DNA from: Actinomycetota bacterium
Lineage (GTDB): Bacteria; Actinomycetota; Thermoleophilia; Gaiellales; Gaiellaceae
Length of the DNA: 9,017 nt
Assembly: GCA_013696595.1 (NCBI GenBank)
Contig: JACCYG010000236.1
Location: 1 to 9,017, forward strand
Direction of reading: 5' to 3'
Every line of letters begins with the position of its first letter. Position 1 is the stretch's first letter. The position numbers were made by a program, and so were the translations under genes. The notes under the pieces were generated by a model. It searched no databases. It was not told where the DNA came from and saw nothing but the letters and a program-made list of their open reading frames with translations. This document shows, in pieces, positions 1 to 5,161 of this stretch.

Positions 1-348
1 CTCCTCGACCTCGTCGAGGACCCGGTCAGTCTCGAGACTCCGGTCGGCGACGGCGACTCGATCTACGCCGACATGCTCGAAGACGTGAACGCCGAGCAGC
101 CCGACCATGCGCTCTCGGAGCTTCACCGGGGGAGCGAGGTCGCAAGCGCTCTCGACGGCCTGAACGAGCGTATGCGCCACGTGCTCGATCTCCGCTTCGG
201 ACTCTCGGGCCAGAAGCCCCAGACGCTCGCGGAGGTCGGCGCTTGCCTGGGTGTCACGCGCGAGCGCGTCCGACAGCTCGAGTCACGGGCGCTCGGCGAG
301 CTGCACACAGCAGCACCGAACCTGCGCCTCTACCTGCGCGCCGAATAA
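1..348 (+). CDS. RNA polymerase sigma-70 factor, C-terminal part (5' end outside window)
   Basis: The reading frame is open from base 1 and ends with TAA at 346-348, leaving 115 residues. This is the end of a sigma-70 family factor, which directs RNA polymerase to promoters. The first ~25 residues match the region 3.2 linker (SLETPVGDGD resembles the usual 'SLdtPiGe.d'). Region 4 follows: 4.1 around LNERMRHVLDLRFGL and the 4.2 helix-turn-helix GVTRERVRQLESRAL, which contacts the -35 element. The spacing and the RFGL...ERVRQ signature are those of group 1/2 (RpoD-like) factors, not ECF factors. An in-frame ATG at 73 is internal and not a plausible start because region 3.2 lies upstream of it. 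It is distinct from the second sigma factor at 1134-2201, so the two are paralogues. Whether it is primary or alternative cannot be told without the N-terminus. Confidence 0.93.
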   Translation, partial: LLDLVEDPVSLETPVGDGDSIYADMLEDVNAEQPDHALSELHRGSEVASALDGLNERMRHVLDLRFGLSGQKPQTLAEVGACLGVTRERVRQLESRALGELHTAAPNLRLYLRAE

Positions 349-361
349 TCGCTCGCGCACG

Positions 362-381
362 GCGGCCGCCAGACCGGCCGC
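362..381 (+). terminator. GC-rich hairpin after sigma gene
   Basis: GCGGCCG (362-368) and CGGCCGC (375-381) form a 7-bp perfect stem with a 6-nt loop, 14 nt after the sigma stop codon. There is no T-tract. It may be a weak GC-type terminator or attenuator, or simply GC-rich chance pairing. It ends shortly before the GGTGGGG ribosome-binding stretch of the next gene. Confidence 0.25.
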
Positions 382-394
382 TAGGGTGGGGTAG

Positions 395-1108
395 ATGTTC
401 GTCGACGTCCATTCGCACGTCGTCCCGTCCGGCGACGACGGGGTGGGAAGCGTGGAGGAGGGCTTGGCGCTCTGCCGCGACGCACACGCCCACGGGACGA
501 GTCTCCTCTTCGCGACGCCGCACGTCTGGCCGCAGCTTCCGCTCACGGAGGATCGCGAGGAGGAGATCCGACGCGCCTACGCGGAGATGGCTCCAGTCGC
601 GGCCGAGGCGGGCCTCGATCTCCGGCTCGGATTCGAGCTGACACCGGCTCCCGCGCTTCTCGAGGAGGACCTGACGCGCTTCACGCTCGGCGCTCTGCCG
701 GCCGTGCTCATGGAGCTTCCGTTCGCCGGGCCGCTCGATCTTTCCCAGCGGGTCGCCGAGGAGATCGAGGCCAGAGGGCTGACGCCGGTCATCGCCCATC
801 CCGAGCGCGCCGACCGTGTCATCGACGACCCCGAGATCGCGGCCGGTTATGCGGAGCGGGGCTGGCTCCTGCAGGTGAACGCGACGAGCCTGCTCGAGTA
901 CCACGGTGAGGCTCCGTTCGACACCGGCTGGCTCCTGGTCGAGCGCGGCCTGGCCGACCTCGTCGCCTCGGACGGTCACCGCCCAGCACGGCCGCCCCTC
1001 CTTGACGACGCGCACGCAGCCGTTCGCCGAAGGATTGGCGAACGCGGCGACGCGCTCTTCAACGGCGCGGCACTCGGACGGCTCGCCTCCGTCGCCGAAC
1101 GCGTGTAG
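395..1108 (+). CDS. PHP-domain metal-dependent phosphatase, CpsB/CapC (YwqE) type
   Basis: A 237-residue protein, close to the usual ~240-255 residues of the CpsB/YwqE family. These are manganese-dependent protein-tyrosine phosphatases of the PHP superfamily, often tied to exopolysaccharide control. Visible metal-ligand motifs: DVHSHVVPSGDDG at residues 4-16 (H6, H8, D14), ATPH at 40-43, E81 in GFEL, E107 in MELPF, AHPER at 134-138, and the closing SDGH at 192-195. All the motifs expected of an active TIM-barrel-like PHP enzyme are present. The ATG at 395 has a good purine-rich GGTGGGG just upstream. No tyrosine kinase (Wzc/CapB) gene is in view, so its substrate is open; a histidinol-phosphatase-like role in the same superfamily is less likely. 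It lies downstream of a sigma gene on the same strand with a 46-nt gap. Confidence 0.85.
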   Translation: MFVDVHSHVVPSGDDGVGSVEEGLALCRDAHAHGTSLLFATPHVWPQLPLTEDREEEIRRAYAEMAPVAAEAGLDLRLGFELTPAPALLEEDLTRFTLGALPAVLMELPFAGPLDLSQRVAEEIEARGLTPVIAHPERADRVIDDPEIAAGYAERGWLLQVNATSLLEYHGEAPFDTGWLLVERGLADLVASDGHRPARPPLLDDAHAAVRRRIGERGDALFNGAALGRLASVAERV

Positions 1109-1129
1109 GGGCGAGGCACGCCTCGCCCC
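1108..1129. terminator. Bidirectional hairpin between convergent genes
   Basis: GGGGCGAGG (1108-1116) and CCTCGCCCC (1121-1129) form a perfect 9-bp stem with a CACG loop, starting on the last base of the phosphatase stop codon and ending 4 nt before the stop of the convergent sigma gene. There is no T-tract on either side. Position and symmetry suggest a shared terminator. It also starts with GTAGGGGCG, as does a similar palindrome at 7302-7328. Confidence 0.55.
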
Positions 1130-1133
1130 CGGG

Positions 1134-2201
1134 CTACCGGGTCGCTGCGGCGCCGATCTCGCGGAGCGAGGCGAGACGGGAGAGCGATTCGACCTCGATC
1201 TGGCGCACGCGCTCGCGCGTGAGACCCAGACGCTGGCCGATGTGCTCGAGCGTGTGCGGCTCCTCGCCGCGAAGCCCGTAGCGAAGCTCGAGGACCTTTC
1301 GGTCGCGCTCCGGAAGGGACTCGAGGGCCTTGTCGAGAGCCTCCTTCTGGAGCCGGCGCTCCGTCACCTCGTCTGGGAGCGGATCATCGCCCGCAACGAG
1401 GTCGCCGAAGACGGCATCCTCCTGCTCGCCGATCGGCTGGTCGAGGCTCGTCGAGGCGCGAGCGGCCGCGCGGACCTCGAGCGCCTGCTGAAGCGGAAGG
1501 CCGGCCTCGTCCGCGATCTCCTCGAGCGAGGGCTCACGCGCGAGCTGCGTCCAGAGGTAGCGCTCGGCGCGCTGCATCTTCTGCATACGCTCGACGACGT
1601 GGACCGGCACGCGGATCGTGCGCGCCTTGTCCGCGATCGCTCGGGCGACGGCCTGGCGGATCCACCAGGTCGCGTAGGTCGAGAACTTGAGCCCACGACG
1701 CCACTCGAACTTCTCCACGGCGCGAATGAGCCCGAACATCCCCTCCTGGATCAGGTCGAGGAAGGGGAGACCCTGGTTCCGGTAGTTCTTCGCGATCGAG
1801 ACGACAAGCCTCAGGTTGCACTCGATCATCCGCCGTTTCGCCGCCATGTCGCCGCGCTCGATCGCCTTCGAAAGCTCGACCTCGTCGGCGGCTGTCAGAA
1901 GTGGGTGGCGGCCGATCTCGCGCAGGAAGAGCTGGAGCGCGTCCGTCGTCGTCTCGATCCCGACGTCGAGGTTGCGAGGCGGCGCGGTAGGCTCGCGCAC
2001 GGCCTCCTTCGGGCGCTCGATCACTTCGACCCCGCGCTCCTCGAGCTCGCGGTGGAGCGCCTCGACGACGGGCGGATCAAGCTCGAGGACGTCGGCCGTC
2101 TCGGTCACCTCGGTCGCGTCGATGAACCCGGCCGCCTCTGCTCGCTCCAGAAGGAGCTGAAGTTCTTCGGTCTGGATGGTGGTCCCGGAGTCTTGCGCCA
2201 T
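1134..2201 (-). CDS. RpoD-like sigma-70 factor (group 1/2)
   Basis: A complete 355-residue sigma factor. Residues ~12-62 look like a short region 1.1 (acidic, helical). Region 1.2 is ~85-115 (DALQLFLREIGRHPLLT). Regions 2.1-2.4 are ~118-200, with NLRLVVSIAKNY, the core-binding LDLIQEGMFGLIRAVEKF and the -10-melting segment FSTYATWWIRQAVARAI. Region 3 is ~201-275, with SLDQPIGEQED as region 3.2. Region 4 is ~283-346, with the HTH LTRERVRQIEVESL. It is shorter than classical primary sigma factors because the N-terminal region is small. I chose ATG 2201 over the in-frame ATG at 2261: the extra 20 residues are not sigma-like and a candidate promoter lies inside that stretch. It converges on the phosphatase gene. 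Confidence 0.93.
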   Translation of the reverse strand: MAQDSGTTIQTEELQLLLERAEAAGFIDATEVTETADVLELDPPVVEALHRELEERGVEVIERPKEAVREPTAPPRNLDVGIETTTDALQLFLREIGRHPLLTAADEVELSKAIERGDMAAKRRMIECNLRLVVSIAKNYRNQGLPFLDLIQEGMFGLIRAVEKFEWRRGLKFSTYATWWIRQAVARAIADKARTIRVPVHVVERMQKMQRAERYLWTQLAREPSLEEIADEAGLPLQQALEVRAAARASTSLDQPIGEQEDAVFGDLVAGDDPLPDEVTERRLQKEALDKALESLPERDRKVLELRYGLRGEEPHTLEHIGQRLGLTRERVRQIEVESLSRLASLREIGAAATR

Positions 2202-2211
2202 AAAGCGGCTT

Positions 2212-2240
2212 AACCTAGCAACCGCGTCAGGCGTACCCAA
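2212..2240 (-). promoter_or_regulatory. Candidate promoter of the sigma gene at 2201
   Basis: On the minus strand TTGGGT (2240-2235) and TAGGTT (2217-2212) are separated by exactly 17 nt. Each hexamer matches three of six consensus positions. The predicted start would be near 2205, only a few bases before ATG 2201, giving an almost leaderless message. This favours the 2201 start over 2261. The weak hexamers keep confidence low. Confidence 0.35.
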
Positions 2241-2291
2241 CGGTGCGCGGAGGCAAAACATCGCTCCGAGCGGAGATTGAATTCTTGTGCG

Positions 2292-2308
2292 GAGCCGAGT
2301 GCCGGCTC
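2292..2308. terminator. Small hairpin in the gap between RES gene and sigma gene
   Basis: GAGCCG (2292-2297) and CGGCTC (2303-2308) form a 6-bp stem with a 5-nt loop in the 195-nt space 2202-2396, downstream of the RES toxin stop. There is no T-tract. It could end the toxin-antitoxin message before the sigma promoter. I see no convincing gene in the rest of this gap. Confidence 0.22.
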
Positions 2309-2396
2309 ACGAGACGCGACGCGCTCCCACCGCTCGTGACGCTGGTTGCCACCATCCTCGCGTTCATTCGTCCCGCGCACGAGAATGGGCGTTATG

Positions 2397-2954
2397 TCAA
2401 GTTGCGATTCGAAGCCCGAGAAACGCCGCGGCCTCCTCCACCACCTCGTCTGCAAGCGTCAGGCGTCGAACATCGCCGACTGAGAGAGCAGCGGCCGCCC
2501 GGTCGAAGAGGGTCACGTTCGGCCATTGCGACTCGAAGGTCGACCACCACCGGATGCCCGCGGCGCCCGGATGACGCTCGTAGAGCGCTGCGGCGTCGGC
2601 CTGTGTCCGGCCGCGCTCGTGCGTGGCGACGAGAGACGGACGCAGGCCCTCGCCCGCGAGGACGGCCGGCTCGTCGAGGTCGATGAGCTCCTCCCCGTCC
2701 CGAAGCTCGAGCTCTGCGAGTGCGAGCGGCAGCCGCATGCGCCGAAGCTTGTCGGCTGTGAGGGCGCGGCCGGTGAAGCGCGCGAGCTGTTCGACGACGG
2801 TCGAGGCCGGCCGCTCGGAGGCGTAGAGGCAACCGTAGGCAAGCGGGTTGTCGTGGCGCCCCGCGCCCTGAAGCATCTGCGCGAACCAGACCGCTCCACC
2901 CCGTGCCGTCGCGGCCACCTCCCGGTCCCACGGGAAGCAGCGGAAGAGGGTCAC
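2397..2954 (-). CDS. RES-domain toxin of a RES-Xre toxin-antitoxin pair
   Basis: A 185-residue RES protein. Characterised RES toxins such as MbcT degrade NAD+ and arrest or kill the cell unless bound by their antitoxin. The family residues are visible: R33 in the GAGRHDNP segment (residues ~30-37) with Y40, E55 in STVVEQLARF, and S138 in GIRWWSTFESQW (133-144), followed by NVTLF. R-E-S is thus complete and the gene looks intact. I start it at GTG 2954-2952, which overlaps the antitoxin stop as GTGA, a typical translational-coupling arrangement. The frame stays open upstream to 3635, but that extension runs through the antitoxin and a divergent gene and is not RES-like. The protein belongs to the RES group with 'QGxGRHDNP' rather than the classical 'RWN' form. 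Function is inferred from the family. Confidence 0.85.
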   Translation of the reverse strand: MTLFRCFPWDREVAATARGGAVWFAQMLQGAGRHDNPLAYGCLYASERPASTVVEQLARFTGRALTADKLRRMRLPLALAELELRDGEELIDLDEPAVLAGEGLRPSLVATHERGRTQADAAALYERHPGAAGIRWWSTFESQWPNVTLFDRAAAALSVGDVRRLTLADEVVEEAAAFLGLRIAT

Positions 2955-3283
2955 ACGTACGAGCCGGCCCGCTCCTGCCGAATCGCAGCGAGAATGTCCT
3001 CGACGGCGCCCAGTCGGATGACGTCGATCGGACGCCGGTTTCGCAGGTGCGGGTTCAGCCCGAAGAGCCAATCCTCTACCGCCTCCGGCTCGTACAGGCG
3101 ACGTAGCATCGAGATCGTCAGCTCGAGGAGATCGAGGCGGTCGCCGTTGGCCTCGTCGATCCCTTTCCCGTGCCGCCAGCGGCTCACCTGTGCCGGGCTG
3201 ACGCCCAGCGCATCGGCCAGACGCCGCTGCGAGCGGAAATCCTTGCTGAGAGCCTCGACTTTGAGCGCGGGCGTCACCGGCAT
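2951..3283 (-). CDS. Xre/MbcA/ParS-type antitoxin of the RES pair
   Basis: A 110-residue protein. Residues ~17-40 hold an Xre-like helix-turn-helix (QRRLADALGVSPAQVSRWRHGKG). The C-terminal half carries the MbcA/ParS toxin-binding signature, with EAVEDWLFGLNPHLRNRRP at ~67-85 and IDVIRLGAVEDILAAI. Such antitoxins block the RES active site and repress their own promoter. ATG 3283 is chosen over the TTG at 3304: a -10-like TATGCT ends 7 nt before this ATG, and the TTG codon sits inside the palindromic operator. It precedes and overlaps the toxin by 4 nt, so the antitoxin is made first. The 8+5+8 palindrome over the promoter fits autoregulation. Confidence 0.85.
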   Translation of the reverse strand: MPVTPALKVEALSKDFRSQRRLADALGVSPAQVSRWRHGKGIDEANGDRLDLLELTISMLRRLYEPEAVEDWLFGLNPHLRNRRPIDVIRLGAVEDILAAIRQERAGSYV

Positions 3284-3289
3284 GGCATG

Positions 3290-3316
3290 AGCATAGCGCA
3301 ACAAAAAGTGTTGCGC
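3290..3316 (-). promoter_or_regulatory. Toxin-antitoxin promoter with palindromic operator
   Basis: GCGCAACA (3296-3303), a 5-nt spacer and TGTTGCGC (3309-3316) form a perfect palindrome. On the minus strand it directly abuts TATGCT (3295-3290), a -10 with four of six consensus bases. The predicted start coincides with ATG 3283, giving a leaderless message. The palindrome fills the -10/-35 spacer, the right place for a repressor; the Xre antitoxin is the obvious candidate. The -35 is poor (TTCGCG at 18-nt spacing). Confidence 0.6.
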
Positions 3317-3324
3317 GAACTCTT
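3311..3324 (-). repeat. 14-mer repeated at 4624-4637
   Basis: On the minus strand this reads AAGAGTTCGCGCAA and is identical to the plus-strand 14-mer at 4624-4637. It overlaps the right arm of the toxin-antitoxin palindrome and covers the region where the -35 would lie. Both copies are in promoter regions. Confidence 0.5.
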
Positions 3325-3342
3325 AGGATTTCCCCATCCATC

Positions 3343-3371
3343 TTGCACGGCCTGTGGAAAGGTCGTAGCGT
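3343..3371 (+). promoter_or_regulatory. Candidate promoter of the DUF4015 gene
   Basis: TTGCAC (3343-3348), a 17-nt spacer and TAGCGT (3366-3371) precede ATG 3381. The predicted start lies about 3 nt before the ATG, again almost leaderless. The hexamers are weak; the evidence is mainly spacing and position. It is divergent from the toxin-antitoxin promoter. Confidence 0.3.
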
Positions 3372-3380
3372 GCTCCTTTC

Positions 3381-4565
3381 ATGCTGCAGCCGGTCGACCC
3401 GAATGAGCGCTTCCGGAGCCGGCGGGCAAAGGCGCGAACGAGACGTGCGGCGAGGCGTGTCTCGGCGCTCGCCGTGGTCGCGCTTGCCGCCGCCGGCGTC
3501 GCTCTTGGCGCCCGGTTTCTGACCGAAGGCGAGCGGGCGCACCGCTCGGCCGACAAGCCGGCTGAGAGCGCCTCGGCCGAGAAGCCGGAGAAGCCGACGC
3601 CGCGTCCGCTGCCGGACGAGCTTCGCGGCGTCCACGTGACGATGGCGCTCCTAACCCTGGACGGGAAGCTCGACGAGTACCTCTCCTACACGAAGTACGG
3701 CCTCACGGCGCTCGAGCTCGACGTCAAGGACGAGAACGGCGAGGTCGCCTTCACCTCGCGCTACGCGCCCCTCGCCAAGCGGGTCGGCTCGGCGCGGAAC
3801 TACTACCGGCCCGGGCCTGTCGTCGCGAAGATCCGTGCGAAAGGCCTCTATCTCATCGGCCGGGTCGTCGCCTTCGAAGACCCCTTCCTCTCCGAGAAGC
3901 GACCCGACCTGGCGATTCGCCAACGGGGCGGCGGCGTCTGGCGGAACGACGCCGGCCTCGGTTGGACGAATCCCTACGACAAGCGAGTCTGGGACTACAA
4001 CGTCGACATCGCCGAGTCGGCCGCGCGCGTGGGCTTCGACGAGATCATGTTCGACTACGTCCGCTTCCCGAGCGACGGGAACGTCGATTCGGCGGTCTTC
4101 CCGGGCAAGCGCGCCGAGCCCAAGGCGAGGACGATCGCCGACTTCCTCGCCTACGCACGTTCCCGCCTCTCCCCCCTCGGCGTTCGCGTCTCAGCAGCCG
4201 TCTTCGGGCTTTCGGCCACGCGGAACCTCGGGATCGGCCAGCGCCCTCGGCTGATCGCCGAGCACGTCGACGCCATCTACCCGATGGTCTACCCGTCGCA
4301 TTACAGCCTCGGCGAGTATGGAATCGACGATCCGAACGCCCGTCCGGGCGCGACCGTGGCCGCCTCCCTGCGAGACTTCAGCCGCGCCATGCGCGGGACG
4401 GACGCGACCGTCGTCCCCTGGCTGCAGGACTTCTCGCTCGGGCGAACCTACTCCCTCTACGACGTGGAGGCCCAGATTCGCGCCGCGCGCCGGATGCAGT
4501 CGGCCGGCTTCTTGCTCTGGAACGCCGCAGGGGTCTATACGCCGGAGGCCCTCGCCGGTCCGTGA
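3381..4565 (+). CDS. Membrane-anchored putative glycoside hydrolase, DUF4015 type
   Basis: A 394-residue protein. Residues 11-27 are strongly basic and 28-46 form one hydrophobic helix (SALAVVALAAAGVALGARF) without a lipobox, so it is probably a signal anchor with the rest outside the membrane. Residues ~48-77 are a charged, Pro/Glu-rich linker. From ~80 to the end it resembles the DUF4015 family of TIM-barrel putative glycoside hydrolases: RGVHVT (82-87), ALELDVKDENG (110-120), GLYLIGRVVAFEDP (155-168), GFDEIMFDYVRFPSDG (218-233), YPMVYPSHY (300-308) and GFLLWNAAGVY (376-386). The D/E at the ends of these strands are candidate catalytic residues, but the substrate is unknown. No polysaccharide genes flank it, though a CpsB-type phosphatase is 2.3 kb away. 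It is complete, with TGA at 4563-4565. Confidence 0.8.
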   Translation: MLQPVDPNERFRSRRAKARTRRAARRVSALAVVALAAAGVALGARFLTEGERAHRSADKPAESASAEKPEKPTPRPLPDELRGVHVTMALLTLDGKLDEYLSYTKYGLTALELDVKDENGEVAFTSRYAPLAKRVGSARNYYRPGPVVAKIRAKGLYLIGRVVAFEDPFLSEKRPDLAIRQRGGGVWRNDAGLGWTNPYDKRVWDYNVDIAESAARVGFDEIMFDYVRFPSDGNVDSAVFPGKRAEPKARTIADFLAYARSRLSPLGVRVSAAVFGLSATRNLGIGQRPRLIAEHVDAIYPMVYPSHYSLGEYGIDDPNARPGATVAASLRDFSRAMRGTDATVVPWLQDFSLGRTYSLYDVEAQIRAARRMQSAGFLLWNAAGVYTPEALAGP

Positions 4566-4569
4566 AAAG

Positions 4570-4622
4570 TCTTCCACACAATTTCCACAGGCTAGCGTGA
4601 TTACTGTGGAAATCGTGGATAA
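4570..4622. other. Cluster of DnaA-box-like 9-mers with a perfect 10-bp dyad
   Basis: ATTTCCACAG (4581-4590) and CTGTGGAAAT (4604-4613) form a perfect 10-bp inverted repeat with a 13-nt spacer. Against TTATCCACA there are four 9-mers: 4570-4578 (+, 7 of 9), 4581-4589 (+, 7 of 9), 4605-4613 (-, 7 of 9) and 4614-4622 (-, TTATCCACG, 8 of 9). The two on each side face each other. An AT-rich stretch (4619-4665) follows, striking in this GC-rich DNA. It could bind DnaA, or the dyad could serve another dimeric regulator. As an RNA hairpin it lacks a following T-tract. No dnaA or dnaN gene is in view. Confidence 0.45.
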
Positions 4623-4623
4623 A

Positions 4624-4637
4624 AAGAGTTCGCGCAA
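4624..4637 (+). repeat. 14-mer shared with the toxin-antitoxin promoter
   Basis: AAGAGTTCGCGCAA is an exact inverted copy of 3311-3324. Here it runs into CGCAA-T-TTGCG (4633-4643), a 5+1+5 palindrome whose half-site resembles the GCGCAA/TTGCGC core of the toxin-antitoxin operator. It lies between the DnaA-box-like cluster and the promoter at 4666. The small palindrome followed by A and T7 (4645-4651) might alternatively be a weak terminator for the upstream gene. Confidence 0.45.
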
Positions 4638-4665
4638 TTTGCGATTTTTTTCTCTTTCGAATTAC

Positions 4666-4694
4666 TTGACGTGCCTGCCAGGGTGCCCTAGATT
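4666..4694 (+). promoter_or_regulatory. Near-consensus sigma-70 promoter with UP-like AT tract
   Basis: TTGACG (4666-4671, five of six) and TAGATT (4689-4694, four of six) are separated by 17 nt. The ~25 nt upstream of the -35 (4640-4665) are very AT-rich with a T7 run, like an UP element. This is the best promoter in the window and predicts a start near 4701, exactly at the beginning of the candidate structured RNA. Confidence 0.65.
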
Positions 4695-4700
4695 GCCCCT

Positions 4701-4814
4701 TGCACCGAGCACGGAGCGCCGGTAGATCGAAACTACACCGGGCGACCGTAGGCGGAAGCCGAAAGTTGGCCGGAGTGGTGGACGAAAGCGCAACCGGCTC
4801 GGTGAATTTTTTTT
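4701..4814 (+). ncRNA. Candidate structured small RNA, family unknown
   Basis: No plausible coding frame is seen here. From the predicted start near 4701, CACCGAGC (4703-4710) pairs perfectly with GCTCGGTG (4797-4804), closing the whole molecule; AA and T8 (4807-4814) follow. Inside are a hairpin with CGCC/GGCG (4717-4720/4741-4744) and GTAG/CTAC (4722-4725/4733-4736), a GGC-GGAA-GCC tetraloop hairpin (4751-4760), and GTTGGC/GC-G-CAAC (4765-4770/4788-4794, one bulge). Competing pairs exist, such as GCCGG 4769-4773 with CCGGC 4794-4798, and ACCG/CGGT flanking 4797-4799. It could be a free small RNA ending at the T-tract, or a riboswitch/attenuator for the small membrane protein at 4869. I compared it by eye with SRP RNA, 6S, tmRNA, RNase P and common riboswitch consensus motifs and found no match. 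Confidence 0.5.
4797..4814 (+). terminator. 3' stem strand plus T8 tract
   Basis: GCTCGGTG (4797-4804) followed by AA and eight Ts (4807-4814) looks like the 3' side of an intrinsic terminator. Its stem partner is either the RNA 5' end (4703-4710, 8 bp) or a short local hairpin ACCG-GCT-CGGT (4793-4803). A second possible hairpin, GGTCC 4815-4819 with GGACC 4835-4839, starts right after the T-tract. In 4840-4868 I see nothing definite. Confidence 0.5.
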
Positions 4815-4868
4815 GGTCCAGAGGGCTGACCCCGGGACCGCTCTCTTGAGCATGCGTATCCCGGCGGG

Positions 4869-5087
4869 GTGAAGGGTAGATTCCCAGCCGTGCACCTGCG
4901 GCCACCCGCATTCAGCCACGGCTTCACGGCGTTCCTCTGGGCCGTCGCCCTCGGCTTGTTCGTCTGGATCGGCCTCTTGGCCGTCGACGTGTCCGGGGGA
5001 AGCGCGTTTCTCTTCGGCTTCCTGGCGGCCGTCGGGATCTTCTTCTTCGTGCGCCTCTACGGCGCCGACGATTTTCGTCGCCGCTAA
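4869..5087 (+). CDS. Small two-helix membrane protein, unknown function
   Basis: A 72-residue protein from GTG 4869, or 65 residues from GTG 4890. Two hydrophobic helices are clear: ~18-40 (HGFTAFLWAVALGLFVWIGLLAV) and ~44-62 (GSAFLFGFLAAVGIFFFVR), then a short charged tail ending in DDFRRR. Helix 1 carries two Trp and ends before an Asp. I do not recognise a family. The downstream GTG 4890 has GAAGGG about 13 nt upstream, a bit far, while GTG 4869 follows GGCGG directly; neither is decisive. A promoter and candidate structured RNA lie upstream on the same strand, so it may be their controlled gene if the T8 tract is read through. Codon use with GC at third positions supports it being real. 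Confidence 0.65.
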   Translation: MKGRFPAVHLRPPAFSHGFTAFLWAVALGLFVWIGLLAVDVSGGSAFLFGFLAAVGIFFFVRLYGADDFRRR

Positions 5088-5109
5088 TCATCCCTGCTGC
5101 GAGTGAAGG

Positions 5110-5143
5110 AGCGGCGCGGGCGCCCTTTCGAGCGCCCGCCGCT
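5110..5143. terminator. Strong hairpin between convergent genes
   Basis: 5110-5123 pairs with 5132-5143 as a 12-bp GC-rich stem (AGCGG/CCGCT and CGGGCGC/GCGCCCG) with a 2-nt CG bulge and the loop CCTTTCGA. It lies between the stop codons at 5087 (+) and 5162 (-), the right place for a bidirectional terminator. There is no T-tract on either strand. Confidence 0.6.
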
Positions 5144-5161
5144 GTCTCAAACGCTTAGGAG

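Noticed and set aside
254..1015. 253-codon open frame on the minus strand
   Set aside because: It is antisense to the PHP phosphatase, whose metal motifs are all intact; typical GC-rich shadow frame.
906..2213. 435-codon open frame on the plus strand
   Set aside because: It runs antisense to the complete sigma factor gene; the product is a low-complexity Arg/Leu/Glu shadow with no family features.
2202..2261. Start of the sigma factor at ATG 2261
   Set aside because: The added 20 residues are not sigma-like and contain the candidate promoter hexamers for the ATG at 2201.
2955..3635. In-frame N-terminal extension of the RES toxin to 412 residues
   Set aside because: The extension overlaps the antitoxin gene in another frame and the divergent DUF4015 gene. 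RES homology begins only at the GTG overlapping the antitoxin stop.
3962..4600. 212-codon open frame on the plus strand inside the DUF4015 gene
   Set aside because: It is Arg/Pro-rich, out of frame with clear DUF4015 motifs, and shows no independent signal.
4581..4613. Intrinsic terminator of the DUF4015 gene
   Set aside because: The 10-bp dyad has a 13-nt loop and no T-tract after it on the plus strand; a protein-binding dyad is more likely.
4701..4814. SRP RNA, 6S RNA, tmRNA or RNase P RNA
   Set aside because: The SRP GGAAGGAAGCA core, the RNase P GAGGAAAGUCC segment, the tmRNA ends and the 6S length and bubble are all missing.
4835..4925. Possible ydaO (c-di-AMP) riboswitch
   Set aside because: GGGACC, GGGGTGAA and GGTAG appear in the right order, but the conserved 3' block (CCGAAyCCGUCAGCUAACC) is absent and the segment overlaps the coding start.
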